DNA from: Nakamurella alba
GTDB taxonomy: Bacteria; Actinomycetota; Actinomycetes; Mycobacteriales; Nakamurellaceae
Direction: 5' to 3'
Assembly (NCBI RefSeq): GCF_009707545.1
Contig: NZ_WLYK01000006.1
Span: 310,001-374,000, forward strand
DNA length: 64,000 bases
Positions 33,858 to 42,353 of this stretch are shown here, piece by piece. Position 1 is the first letter of the stretch. The number at the start of each line of letters is the position of its first letter. A program made the position numbers and the translations under genes. The notes under the pieces were generated by a model. It saw only the letters and a list, made by a program, of their open reading frames with translations. It was not told the DNA's origin and ran no database searches.

Positions 33858-34160
33858 TCAGCTGATGGGGTGGTGCAGGGTGACCAGCTTGCGGCCGTCC
33901 GGGAAGGTGGCCTCCACCTGGACGTCCGCGATCATCTCGGCCACCCCGGGCATCACCTGGTTCCGGCGCAGCACCTCGCGGCCGGCCACCATCAGGTCCT
34001 GCACGGAGCGGCCCTCCCGCGCCCGCTCGATGACCCAGGTGGACAGCAGCGCCACCGATTCCGGGTGGTTGAGCAGTACTCCGCGGTCCAGTCGGTCGCG
34101 CGCCACCATCCCGGCGACGGCGAGCAACAACTTCTCCGTGTCCGACGGGGTCAGGTGCAC
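33858..34160 (-). CDS. ureA: Urease gamma subunit UreA
   Basis: A 100-residue subunit of normal length. [98 protein letters not shown] matches the family end to end, including LN-PE--ALI and [18 protein letters not shown] at 34160 follows GAGGAGG. It is the first urease structural gene and lies 76 bp after malate synthase on the same strand. Confidence 0.97.
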   Translation of the reverse strand: MHLTPSDTEKLLLAVAGMVARDRLDRGVLLNHPESVALLSTWVIERAREGRSVQDLMVAGREVLRRNQVMPGVAEMIADVQVEATFPDGRKLVTLHHPIS

Positions 34161-34236
34161 CGGTCCTCCTCGTGGTCCCGGCCGGGCGCCCGCCGGGAAG
34201 TGCCAGTGGCAGTATGCGCCGCCGCTCCCGGGCCGT

Positions 34237-35865
34237 TCACGGCAGGAGCTCGTAGGCTTCCCGGGTGAGGAAGTCGGCGAACCGGTCCCCGGTCGTCAGG
34301 TCCACCAGCAGGTTCCGGGCGTCGGCCAGCAGATTGCGGCCACCGGGCTGTTCGGCCCAGACCTCGGCCAACATCTCCAGCACCCCGTCGGCGATCTCCG
34401 CGACCAGCGCCGGCGTGACCTTCCGGCCGGTGTCCAGCACCACCCGGTCCCGGCGGCGCAGCCAGATCCGGGTCCGGCAGATCTCGGCGGCCGCCGCCTC
34501 CTCGCGGACGGCGCCGATCACCACCGATCCGCGACCGGCCAGCCAGTGCACGAGATATTCGAGCGCCACTGCGATGTCGGCGCGCAGCGCGGCCTCGGTG
34601 CAGTCCGGGCGACCGGCCCGGTGCACCGCTGCGAGGTCCAGCAGGGCCGTCGGATCGGCCGGCACCGGCGGCGCCGCACCGCCGCCGCGGGCACCGGGGA
34701 GCCGGGTGTAGATCTCGGCGCAGAGCGGCACCAGGCCGGGGTCGGTGACGACGACACCTGCGTATCCCGAGCGCATCTGGTGCTCCTGCGCCTCCCGGAA
34801 GCCGTCCGGCACCCGCGGGCGCGGCTGCGACCCGCCGGTGGTCGTGCCCGCCACACCACCGGCGATCGCCACCGTGCCCCGACGTCGGCAGGTGGACACC
34901 AAGAGGTCCGAATAGGCCGTGCGGAACGGGTCCACGGTGTCGGTGGCAGCGGTGGTGGTCCCGTCCTCGCCGGCCGGCACGGCCGGCGGGACACGGACCT
35001 CGTCCAGTCGGGCGTGGTCCCGCATCGTCTTGAGCAACGAGAACAGGTAGTCCCCCGGACCGGCGTTGAGGCCGACGACCGCATCCCGGAGCTCCCAGAG
35101 GATCTCGTCCATCTCGAAGGCGGCCCACACGGTCTCGATGGTCACCGACGCGCGGATCGATCCGGCCGGCAGTCCCAGCTCGGACTCGGCGAAGGCGAAC
35201 ACCTCGGCCCAGAGCCGCGCCTCCAGGTGCGACTCGATCTTCGGCAGGTGCAGGGCCGGGCCGCTGCCGGCCGCCAGCAGGGCGGCGGCGTTGTGGAACA
35301 CGAACAGCCCGAAGTCGACCAGCGCGCCGGCCAGCGGGACCTCGTCCACCGTCAGGTGTTTCTCGTCCAGGTGCCAGCCGCGTGGGCGCACCATCAGCGC
35401 CGGCCGGGAGCGGAGCGGCACCGCCGCCACGGCCGCCGTCCCCCCGGTACCGTCGATGGCGCCGCCGACCAGGTCCGCCAGCGCGAGCTGGCCGCCGATC
35501 ACGTTCTCCCACAGCGGGGTGGTCGCGTCCTCGAGATCCGCGATCCAGATGCAGGCGCCGGACAGCAGCGCCGTGGCGGCGGCCCGCGCGTCCACCGGTG
35601 TGCTGAACTCGACGCGCCGGTCCTGCAGGTGCGGCGGCGCCGGGGCGACCGTCCACTCGGCGTCACGCAGCTCGGCCGTGGCCGGCAGCCGGTCCGGGAG
35701 CGCCCCGGCGGCCACTTCCGCCTGTCGCCGCTCCCTGCGCTCCAGCAGTTCCCGTCGCGGCCCGTCGAACCGGCGGTGCAGCGACCCGAGGAAGACCAGT
35801 GCCGGTGTGCTCAGGATCCGGCCCAGTCCGGGCGCGTCGGATCCGGACACCAACGGGCTGCTCAT
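34237..35865 (-). CDS. aceB: Malate synthase A
   Basis: A 542-residue AceB-type malate synthase. The family signature [39 protein letters not shown] is present (the standard reads K-E-T--A-FEMDE-LYELR-H--GLN-GRWDY-FS; GRWDY is GPGDY here). [20 protein letters not shown] and [15 protein letters not shown] also match. It condenses glyoxylate with acetyl-CoA to malate. Its place between ureide permease/urate genes and urease points to use of purine-derived glyoxylate. No isocitrate lyase gene is beside it. ATG at 35865 follows GAGGAG. Confidence 0.93.
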   Translation of the reverse strand: MSSPLVSGSDAPGLGRILSTPALVFLGSLHRRFDGPRRELLERRERRQAEVAAGALPDRLPATAELRDAEWTVAPAPPHLQDRRVEFSTPVDARAAATALLSGACIWIADLEDATTPLWENVIGGQLALADLVGGAIDGTGGTAAVAAVPLRSRPALMVRPRGWHLDEKHLTVDEVPLAGALVDFGLFVFHNAAALLAAGSGPALHLPKIESHLEARLWAEVFAFAESELGLPAGSIRASVTIETVWAAFEMDEILWELRDAVVGLNAGPGDYLFSLLKTMRDHARLDEVRVPPAVPAGEDGTTTAATDTVDPFRTAYSDLLVSTCRRRGTVAIAGGVAGTTTGGSQPRPRVPDGFREAQEHQMRSGYAGVVVTDPGLVPLCAEIYTRLPGARGGGAAPPVPADPTALLDLAAVHRAGRPDCTEAALRADIAVALEYLVHWLAGRGSVVIGAVREEAAAAEICRTRIWLRRRDRVVLDTGRKVTPALVAEIADGVLEMLAEVWAEQPGGRNLLADARNLLVDLTTGDRFADFLTREAYELLP

Positions 35866-36039
35866 CGGGGCTCCTCGGGGCAGGGCCGCACGGCCGATCC
35901 GTGTCGACTCACCTTTCGGCGCACCGCTGTTGGCGCACCTCACCCGGCACGGCGATCGCCGTGCGAGGCGGGCCCCATCATCGCGCCCGGGTGTGTCGCC
36001 CGCGTGACCGCGACGTGAGCAGCCGGGCACATGTGGCGA

Positions 36040-36050
36040 TCACGAACCGG
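36040..36050. promoter_or_regulatory. Candidate shared motif upstream of malate synthase
   Basis: TCACGAACCGG, about 175 bp upstream of aceB, resembles sequences upstream of the GntR gene (minus-strand TCACGAACGG at 40451-40460) and of the NCS1 permease (TCGCGAACGA at 42214-42223). All three precede minus-strand purine genes. It was found by eye and is short, so it is a suggestion only. Confidence 0.3.
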
Positions 36051-36051
36051 A

Positions 36052-36088
36052 CTTCCGCGGCCACCGATGGTCATTCGGGTCGCGGAAG
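36052..36088 (-). terminator. Inverted repeat between NCS2 permease and malate synthase
   Basis: CTTCCGCG (36052-36059) and CGCGGAAG (36081-36088) are exact complements with a 21-nt loop, about 75 bp after the NCS2 permease stop on the minus strand. The long loop makes this a weak terminator candidate; it could also be a regulatory dyad upstream of aceB. Confidence 0.4.
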
Positions 36089-36140
36089 CCCGGTCCGGAC
36101 GGGTGATCCGGGGTGGTGGTTGATCCGAGCGGGTGCTGCG

Positions 36141-36170
36141 TTCAGTGCGGTTCAGTGCGGTTCAGTGCGG
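36141..36170. repeat. Triplicated 10-bp repeat spanning the NCS2 permease stop codon
   Basis: TTCAGTGCGG occurs three times in a row (36141-36150, 36151-36160, 36161-36170). The third copy supplies the last codons and the stop of the minus-strand permease, so the two further copies lie just past the stop. Because the unit is not a multiple of three, copy-number change would leave the protein end unaltered. Confidence 0.85.
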
Positions 36171-37586
36171 GATGACCGCGGACTCACCCTTCGGTTCGAC
36201 CTGGAGGTTCTCCCGGTTGGCGTCGAAGCCGCCGTGCTCGCCCTCGGACTCCGCCTTCGCCTTCTGCTCCGGGGAGTTCAGCAGCAGGTTCAACAGGATC
36301 GCCACGATCGCACCGGCGCTGATACCGGAGTGGAAGATCGTCTTGAACCAGTTCGGGAAGGCGTCGTAGAAGGCCGGCGAGACCACCGGGATCATCGCGA
36401 TGCCGATCGAGATCGCGATCACCAGGATGTTCCGGTTGTTGATCTTCACCGTGGTCAGCGTCCGGATGCCGGAGGCGGTCACCATGCCGAACAGCGCGAT
36501 CCCGGCGCCGCCGAGCACCGGCAACGGGATGCCCTCGACGATCGCACCCATCTTCGGGGTGAGCCCGAGGATGATCAGCACCGCACCGGCGAAGGTGGCG
36601 ACGAAACGGCTGCGCACACCGGTGATCGAGACCAGCCCGACGTTCTGCGCGAACGCCGTGTACGGGAAGGTGTTGAAGACACCGCCGATCACGGTGGACA
36701 GGCCGTCCGCCCGCAGCCCGTTAGCGAGCCGCCGGCCGTCGACCTTGACATCGACGATCTCGCCGATGGCGAGGATGTCGCCGGTGGTCTCGGTCATGAT
36801 GACCAGCGCCACGATGCACATCGAGATGATCGCGCTGACCTCGAAGATCGGGAAGCCGAAGTGGAACGGCGTGGAGACACCGACCCAGTCCGCACTGCCG
36901 ACGGTGGACCAGTGCGCCAGGCCCATCGGGATCGCCACGATCGTGCCGAGCACGATCCCCAGCAGGATCGAGATGCGGGCCAGCACCGGCGGCGCGAACC
37001 GCTCGATCAGCACGATCGCGACGAGCACACCTGCTGCCAGCGCGACGTTCTCGACCGGGGCGGCACCGTCCTCACCGCCCCGGCTGGTCCAGCCGGCCGC
37101 CACGCTCATCAGCGACAGACCGATGATCGTGATGACCGTGCCGGTGACCAGCGGTGGGAAGAACCGCAGCAGTTTCGCGAACACCGGGGCGAGCAGCATC
37201 ATGAAGACACCGCTGGCGATCACCGAGCCGTAGATCGCGGCCACACCGTAGTCCGAGCCGATCACGATCATCGGCGACACCGCGGCGAAGGTGCAGCCCT
37301 GCATCAGCGGCATCCGGATGCCGAAGTACGGGAAGCCGATCGTCTGGATCAGTGTGGCGATGCCGGCGACCAGCAGGTCCGCGGTGACCAGGTAGCCCAG
37401 GTCGCTCGGATCCAGCTTGCCCGCCGCGATGAGCGCTCCGCCGACCACCAGCGGCACGGCGACCGCGCCGGCATACATCGCCAGCACGTGCTGCAGTCCC
37501 AGGGGGATCAGCCGTGACCACGGCGGCAGTTCGTCGACCGACTCGATCGGAGTCCCGTCCTCGGCCAGCTTGCGACGAAATCCCAT
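36162..37586 (-). CDS. NCS2-family xanthine/uric acid (uracil-xanthine) permease
   Basis: A 474-residue membrane protein of the nucleobase-ascorbate transporter family with about 14 hydrophobic segments. LQHVLAMYAGAVAVPLVVGGAL is the family opening, and NTFPYTAFAQNVGLVSITGVRSR carries the QNxG and downstream T-G-R residues that define the transport signature. TETTGDILAIGEI supplies the conserved acidic residue in TM8. Such carriers take up xanthine, urate or uracil with protons. Context with urate oxidase and xanthine dehydrogenase favours xanthine or urate. ATG at 37586 follows GAGG by 6 nt. Confidence 0.92.
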   Translation of the reverse strand: MGFRRKLAEDGTPIESVDELPPWSRLIPLGLQHVLAMYAGAVAVPLVVGGALIAAGKLDPSDLGYLVTADLLVAGIATLIQTIGFPYFGIRMPLMQGCTFAAVSPMIVIGSDYGVAAIYGSVIASGVFMMLLAPVFAKLLRFFPPLVTGTVITIIGLSLMSVAAGWTSRGGEDGAAPVENVALAAGVLVAIVLIERFAPPVLARISILLGIVLGTIVAIPMGLAHWSTVGSADWVGVSTPFHFGFPIFEVSAIISMCIVALVIMTETTGDILAIGEIVDVKVDGRRLANGLRADGLSTVIGGVFNTFPYTAFAQNVGLVSITGVRSRFVATFAGAVLIILGLTPKMGAIVEGIPLPVLGGAGIALFGMVTASGIRTLTTVKINNRNILVIAISIGIAMIPVVSPAFYDAFPNWFKTIFHSGISAGAIVAILLNLLLNSPEQKAKAESEGEHGGFDANRENLQVEPKGESAVIPH

Positions 37587-37743
37587 GGTGAACCTCGTTT
37601 CCCCGTTTGCCGGGTGGCTCCCGAGTGCCCCCGGACCGGGCCATCGTCGGACCGGACCGTTGCACGGCGATATCCGCAGGTGAACCCGAGGTAACGAAGT
37701 GCCGGGCATCCGGGTGACAGCGCCCGGAGCCGGAACCTGCGGC

Positions 37744-38649
37744 TCAGACGAAACCGTTGATGCCTTCCCAGGCGCTGCCGGCCGGTGCCGCGTCGTCGCG
37801 GAGGATCGAGGCCTCGATGAGGCCGTAGGGGCGGTCCGCCGCGTAGAAGACGACGTTCGGGTTGTCGAGTTCCCAGGCCGACAGGTCCACCAGGAAATGG
37901 TGCTTGTTCGGGCAGGACAAACGGATCTCGGCGATCTCCGGGTGCAGTTCCAGGGCCGTCCGGCCCATCGAGAACAACGTCTGCTGCAGGGACAGCGAGT
38001 GCACGGTGGCGAACTGCTCGAGCAGCACGGCCTTCACCGAGGTGTACAGGTGGTCCCACGGCGCGGTGTCGAGGTCCAGTCCGGCGTCGTACCGCCAGCG
38101 GGCGGTGACCGAGGTGGCCATGATCCGGTCGTCGGTCTCCACCAGGGAGGTGTAGGGCACGTCCGGGAAGCCGTGGAACTCGCTGCCGGTGCTCTTGAGC
38201 AGCACGACGTTCTCCATGCCGGAGATGACGCTCTCGGTGTCGCCGTCCTTGCGCACCACCGTCGTGCGCACCTCCGGGGAGCCCTTGACGAACGAGTGGT
38301 CGTGCGGACCGCCGGCCGTGGTGATCCGGTCCCAGAACGTCTGCTCGATCTCCATCCGGGCGCCGGTCACCTGCTCGTAGGTACCGACGTAGTTGCGCGC
38401 CAGCCGGAGTGCGAATTCCTCGATCGTGGTGATGCCACCGGTCCGGGCCAGCGCGTACACCGTGTTCTTCTGCGTGTCGGTGGCGATGACCTTGTCGTTC
38501 GCCCCGGTCAGATGGGTGTCCTCGAAGTGACCGATCAGCTGGCTGGTGACGTTGACGTCGGTCAGCACGTGCTGCGGTGTGCTCCGGTCGACGTGCACCA
38601 TCCGCACCTCGGCCTTGCCGTACTGGTTGTGTCCCAGGACGATCGCCAT
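37744..38649 (-). CDS. pucL: Urate oxidase
   Basis: A 301-residue cofactor-free uricase of standard length. Catalytic elements are present: the lysine in NQYGKAEVRMVHVDR, the threonine in IATDTQKNTVYALA, and His in SCPNKHHFLVDLSAW. FALRLARNYVGTYEQV and HDHSFVKGSPEVRTT are further family blocks. It oxidises urate with O2 to 5-hydroxyisourate and H2O2. It starts 4 bp after uraH and is the last gene of the gntR-uraD-uraH-uricase operon. No catalase gene is nearby for the peroxide. Confidence 0.96.
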   Translation of the reverse strand: MAIVLGHNQYGKAEVRMVHVDRSTPQHVLTDVNVTSQLIGHFEDTHLTGANDKVIATDTQKNTVYALARTGGITTIEEFALRLARNYVGTYEQVTGARMEIEQTFWDRITTAGGPHDHSFVKGSPEVRTTVVRKDGDTESVISGMENVVLLKSTGSEFHGFPDVPYTSLVETDDRIMATSVTARWRYDAGLDLDTAPWDHLYTSVKAVLLEQFATVHSLSLQQTLFSMGRTALELHPEIAEIRLSCPNKHHFLVDLSAWELDNPNVVFYAADRPYGLIEASILRDDAAPAGSAWEGINGFV

Positions 38650-38653
38650 CTCG

Positions 38654-39004
38654 TCAGCTCCCCAGGTAGGTGGAATAGGAGTACGTGCTCGCGAGCACCG
38701 GCACGTGGTAGTGCGCCCGCGCGCCGTCCAGGTACACCTCGACGATGATCCGCGGGTAGAACAGCTTGCGGTGCACGGCGGTGAAGTACCCGACGGTGTC
38801 GTAGACCAGCCGGAAGGTGCCGGGCGCCAGCGCGCCGTCGGCGAGAGTCGCCACCCTGCCGTCGTTGTCGGTCACGCCGCCGCCGACCAGTCGGGTCGAT
38901 CCGTCGTCGGCGACGGTGTGCAGCCCCACCGGCACCTGCGCAGCGGGCCGGCCGATCGAGGTGTCCAGCAGGTGGGTGGAGATGCGCTGGATGATGCCGG
39001 TCAC
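38654..39004 (-). CDS. uraH: 5-hydroxyisourate hydrolase (transthyretin-like)
   Basis: A 116-residue transthyretin-like HIU hydrolase. ISTHLLDTSIGRPAAQVPVGLHTV contains the catalytic His and the family start, DGRVATLADGALAPGTFRLVYDT supplies the middle, and HYHVPVLASTYSYSTYLGS ends the protein. The C-terminal tetrapeptide is YLGS where the family signature is YRGS. It opens 5-hydroxyisourate to OHCU. GTG at 39004 overlaps the uraD stop by 4 bp. Confidence 0.94.
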   Translation of the reverse strand: MTGIIQRISTHLLDTSIGRPAAQVPVGLHTVADDGSTRLVGGGVTDNDGRVATLADGALAPGTFRLVYDTVGYFTAVHRKLFYPRIIVEVYLDGARAHYHVPVLASTYSYSTYLGS

Positions 39005-39525
39005 GCGGCACCCCCGCCGGACTCGTCCGAGACCGCCTTCGCCAGACGGAGTTCGCCGATGCGGCGCAGCTCGTGCACCACCACCGGTCGCTCGTCCTCG
39101 GGACTGTGCCCCAGCCGCTCCCGTAGCGAGGCGAGGATCTCGTCGCCGGACAGGCCGGCGGCGCAGATGAGGAAGATGTGACCGAATCTCGCCTCGTACG
39201 CCGCGTTACCGGCGGCCAGGTCGTCGACCTCGGCGGCGGTGACCCCGGCCTGTTCGCCTCGCGACCACCCCTGCTCGGTCGCGGTCCCGGCGGTGGCGGC
39301 CTTCTTCTCGCCGATCCGCGGGTGCCGGGCCAGCGCCCCGGCCACCTCACCCCAGGTGATCGCGCCGGCCGCTTCCGCACCCGCCTTGCGCAGGGCGGCG
39401 ACATCGGCGTACGGACGGCCGTCACTCACCGTGCCGATCCAGGCGGGGATGTCCAGGCAGGCGCCGAGAACCTCGGCGGCGAGCGCGCTGTCGTCGTTGA
39501 AGCGGGTCAGCGACACCGCGCTCAC
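39001..39525 (-). CDS. uraD: OHCU decarboxylase
   Basis: A 174-residue OHCU decarboxylase-family protein. LTRFNDDSALAAEVLGACLDIPAWI is the helical opening, ALARHPRIGEKKA carries the conserved HPR-G active-site block, and YEARFGHIFLICAAGLSGDEILASLRERLGHSPEDE matches the C-terminal F-FI-CA-G-s--eiL--l--RL motif. It turns OHCU into S-allantoin. GTG at 39525 overlaps the gntR stop; GTGA overlaps on both sides imply strict translational coupling. Confidence 0.94.
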   Translation of the reverse strand: MSAVSLTRFNDDSALAAEVLGACLDIPAWIGTVSDGRPYADVAALRKAGAEAAGAITWGEVAGALARHPRIGEKKAATAGTATEQGWSRGEQAGVTAAEVDDLAAGNAAYEARFGHIFLICAAGLSGDEILASLRERLGHSPEDERPVVVHELRRIGELRLAKAVSDESGGGAA

Positions 39526-40340
39526 CGGGCGCCACCCGGCACGGCGAACTGCGCGGCACCCGGCCCGACGACGGAGCGGCGCGCCGCCTGGGCGGGCAAT
39601 CGGACCGGCGTCGGTGCGGTCTCGGCGAAGAGCCCGGTGTGCCGCGGCAGCGTCGCGATGGAGGCCTCGAGGTGCTCCTGGTGCGCGTCGACGGCGGCGA
39701 GCAGCGCCACTGTGTCCCGGGCGCGGAAGGCGGTCAACATGTCGCCATGATCGTCGTGCAGTCGTTCCCGTGCCACCTCGGAGATGTGCGCCATCGGCCG
39801 GCACGGCTCGGTGAGGTTCCAGGCGGCGTCGATCATGTGCAGCAGCCGCGGCATCCGGGACGGGGCCAGCAGCGAGGAGTGGAAGCGGCGGCTCTCCCGG
39901 TGGTAGGCCTGCAGGTCACCGGCGGCGACCGCGGCACCGAGCGCGTCGTGCGCGGTCTGCTGCTCCAGGTCGTCGGCCGGCCCGGCCGCCACGACGGCGG
40001 CGATGATCGCGGCACGCTCGAGAACGCCGCGCACCACGTAGATCTCCTGGAACTCCTCGATCGTCAGCTGGGCGACGGTGTATCCGGACCGTGCGCGGTG
40101 CGCGACCAGGCCCTCGCCGATCAGCGTCTTCAGTGCCTCCCGGACGGGGATGCGGGAGACCTGGAAGAGCTCGGCCACCTCGTCGACCGGGATGGGCGCG
40201 CCGGGCGGGCTGCCGCCGCCCAGGATGGTGGTGCGCAGCGCGTGCAGGATGTCCTCCTGCGAGCTGCCCGGGCGCCGCTCCTCCGGTGCCAGTGCGCCGA
40301 GCTGACCGACCAGGCCCGACCGCCGTCGTGGAGTCCCCAA
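39522..40340 (-). CDS. GntR-family (FCD/VanR-type) regulator of the uricase operon
   Basis: A 272-residue regulator. The N-terminal winged helix is PIPVDEVAELFQVSRIPVREALKTLIGEGLVAHRARSGYTVA, and the rest is an FCD domain with the metal-binding pattern YHRESRRFHSSLLAPS, then ERLHDDHGDMLTAFRARD and VDAHQEHL. The apparent start is TTG at 40340, preceded by GGAGG at 7 nt; no ATG or GTG fits as well. The C-terminal 35 residues are Pro/Ala-rich. As first gene of the uraD-uraH-uricase operon it probably represses it until a purine or ureide intermediate binds. Confidence 0.9.
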   Translation of the reverse strand: MGTPRRRSGLVGQLGALAPEERRPGSSQEDILHALRTTILGGGSPPGAPIPVDEVAELFQVSRIPVREALKTLIGEGLVAHRARSGYTVAQLTIEEFQEIYVVRGVLERAAIIAAVVAAGPADDLEQQTAHDALGAAVAAGDLQAYHRESRRFHSSLLAPSRMPRLLHMIDAAWNLTEPCRPMAHISEVARERLHDDHGDMLTAFRARDTVALLAAVDAHQEHLEASIATLPRHTGLFAETAPTPVRLPAQAARRSVVGPGAAQFAVPGGAR

Positions 40341-40450
40341 GCCGCCACCTCCGCTTCTCCGCCGCCAGCGCCACCGGTGTTGTTGCTGCTACCGGCCTCG
40401 CTGTGCCCCGACGGCGGGGACGCTAGCTGCGGGATGTTGCGTCCCGATGA

Positions 40451-40464
40451 CCGTTCGTGACGAA
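40451..40464. promoter_or_regulatory. Small palindrome upstream of the GntR gene
   Basis: TTCGTGACGAA (40454-40464) is an 11-bp odd-centred palindrome about 115 bp upstream of the TTG start. Read on the minus strand it contains TCACGAACGG, the sequence also seen upstream of aceB and, with one or two changes, the NCS1 permease. It may be an autoregulatory site. Confidence 0.4.
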
Positions 40465-40532
40465 TACCCGACCGACCCCGCATCCGGGCGGGCCCGGCCG
40501 GTGCCGACGCCCCGTCGTCCGGAGCTGCGGAC

Positions 40533-40576
40533 ACCGGTGTGCCCGGGAGGTCGCCTGTCCTCCCGGGCACACCGGT
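40533..40576 (-). terminator. Very strong hairpin terminator after NCS1 permease
   Basis: The arms ACCGGTGTGCCCGGGAGG (40533-40550) and CCTCCCGGGCACACCGGT (40559-40576) are perfect complements over 18 bp with an 8-nt loop. It lies 17 bp beyond the permease stop on the minus strand. It lacks a T tract but is the strongest stem in the window and would insulate the GntR/uricase promoter from permease transcripts. Confidence 0.85.
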
Positions 40577-40593
40577 CACCGCTGCCGGGCCGT

Positions 40594-42123
40594 TCAGTCG
40601 GTCGGCGCCGGCAGGTCGTCGGTCGGGACGCTGTTGCGTGCCATCGAGGTGCCGACCAGGTAGCCGACGAACCCGATACCGGCACAGATGAACCAGCTGT
40701 AGGCGGCCACCTGCATCGAGCCCCAGAACACGATCGCCACACCGATCAGGGCGCCGAGGGCGGTGGCACCGACCGCGATCGGGTTCACGCCCTTGCGGTA
40801 GTAGTAGCGGCCCTTCGGGCTCAGCGTGTACAGGTCGTCCGCGACGACCTTCTGCTTCTTCACCAGGAAGTAGTCGGCGATCAGCACGCCGTAGAGCGGA
40901 CCGATGAAGCAGCCGAGGACGTCCAGCGTGTAGTGGATGGTGTCCGGGGAGTTGTAGAGGTTCCACGGGGTGATCAGCACGGAACCGACGGCGGCGATCA
41001 TGCCGCCGGTACGCCAGGAGATCTTCTGCGGGTTGACGTTCGAGAAGTCGAAGGCCGGCGAGATGAAGTTGGCGACGATGTTGATGCCGACCGTGGCGAT
41101 CATGAAGGTGAGCGCACCGAGCACCACCGCGGTGACCGAGTCGAGCCGGGCGACGGTCTCCACCGGGTCGGTGATGAAGTCACCGAACACCGGCTTGGTG
41201 GCAGCGGCGGTGACGACGACCAGCAGCGAGAAGACGATGAAGTTGAGCGGCAGGCCGAGCAGGTTGCCCCGCTTCACCGCGGCGAAGGACTTGCCGTAGC
41301 GGGCGAAGTCGCCGTAGTTCAGCATCGGGCCGGAGAAGTAGGACACCACCAGCGCGATCGAGGAGAGGATGACCGGCAGTGCGGCCCAGCCGGTCAGCGA
41401 GATGCCGTCCTCGTTGAGGCTGAAGGTCAGGTTGGACCAGCCGGCCTTCGCAACCAGGTAGATGGCGAGCGCGAACATCACGACATAGACCGCGGGGCCG
41501 CAGAAGTCGATGAACTTGCGGATCGCCTCCATGCCGCGCCAGAACACCAGCGCCTGGGCGATCCACATGACGATGAAGCCGATCCAGCCCAGCATCGACA
41601 GCCCGACGAAGCCGTACAGCGACTTGTCCGCGTAGGGCGCGAGGTTCGGCCAGATCTTGACCACCAGGACGACCAGGGAGTGGGAGGCGAGGAAGGTCTG
41701 GATGCCGTACCAGGCCACGGCGATCAGGCCGCGGATGATGGCCGGCACGTTCGCGCCGAGCACCCCGAAGCTGATCCGGGAGGCGACGGGGTACGGGGTA
41801 CCGGTGCGCTGGCTGGGGCGGGCGACCAGGTTGCAGAGCCAGTAGACGATGGTGATGCCGACCAGCAGGGCGAGCAGCACCTGCCAGCCGGCAAGTCCGA
41901 GTGCGAACAGCGAGCCGGCGGTGACGTACCCACCGACGCTGTGCACGTCGGACATCCAGAACGCGAAGAAGTTGTACGAGCCCCAGGTCTTCTTGCGCAG
42001 CGGCGCGAGATCTTCGTTGGTGAGCCGCGGGTCGTACCCGGGCTTGATCAGCACCGCGCTGTCGGCCTCGGCCGCGACGGGGGCGGCCCCGCCGTCACCG
42101 GCCGGCCTGATGGTGTCGGTCAT
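40594..42123 (-). CDS. NCS1-family nucleobase/hydantoin/allantoin permease
   Basis: A 509-residue twelve-helix cation symporter of the Mhp1/PucI family. The N-terminus DPRLTNEDLAPLRKKTWGSYNFFAFWMSDVHSVGGYVTAGSLFALGL is the family signature (N-DL-P---R-W-W--FA-WM-D-HS). YPVASRISFGVLGANVPAIIRGLIAVAWYGIQTF is the TM3 region that lines the substrate site in Mhp1, and NFISPAFDFSNVNPQKI is typical of the group. Substrates are hydantoins, allantoin or nucleobases; context favours allantoin or a related ureide. ATG at 42123 follows AGGAG. Confidence 0.92.
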   Translation of the reverse strand: MTDTIRPAGDGGAAPVAAEADSAVLIKPGYDPRLTNEDLAPLRKKTWGSYNFFAFWMSDVHSVGGYVTAGSLFALGLAGWQVLLALLVGITIVYWLCNLVARPSQRTGTPYPVASRISFGVLGANVPAIIRGLIAVAWYGIQTFLASHSLVVLVVKIWPNLAPYADKSLYGFVGLSMLGWIGFIVMWIAQALVFWRGMEAIRKFIDFCGPAVYVVMFALAIYLVAKAGWSNLTFSLNEDGISLTGWAALPVILSSIALVVSYFSGPMLNYGDFARYGKSFAAVKRGNLLGLPLNFIVFSLLVVVTAAATKPVFGDFITDPVETVARLDSVTAVVLGALTFMIATVGINIVANFISPAFDFSNVNPQKISWRTGGMIAAVGSVLITPWNLYNSPDTIHYTLDVLGCFIGPLYGVLIADYFLVKKQKVVADDLYTLSPKGRYYYRKGVNPIAVGATALGALIGVAIVFWGSMQVAAYSWFICAGIGFVGYLVGTSMARNSVPTDDLPAPTD

Positions 42124-42213
42124 CTGCGCTCCTGTGAACGGATGGGCGCCCGTGACCGGCGCGCCACACTGGATGTACCGGGAACGGTAGGAGCGGGCTG
42201 TTGCGCCTCGGTG

Positions 42214-42234
42214 TCGCGAACGATATATCCGCGA
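42214..42234. promoter_or_regulatory. AT-rich dyad upstream of NCS1 permease
   Basis: TCGCG (42214-42218) and CGCGA (42230-42234) flank an AT-rich core that includes GATATATC. It lies 91-111 bp upstream of the permease start and stands out from the GC-rich surroundings. The left part, TCGCGAACGA, resembles the motif at 36040 and 40451. It is a candidate operator or promoter element. Confidence 0.4.
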
Positions 42235-42353
42235 TCTGCTCGATCCCGTTCCGACGGCACGGCTCCCGCAGCACATCCGGTGCGAACGCCCACGTCGGAC
42301 GTGGCCGAGCGCAACGGATCGGCCCGGATCCTGTTGGCGCCCGAGCCGGTGGG

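Noticed and set aside
31909-36018. A plus-strand frame of over 1,300 codons opposite urease and malate synthase
   Set aside because: It is a compositional shadow of ureC, ureB, ureA and aceB on the minus strand; there are no recognisable motifs or ribosome site.
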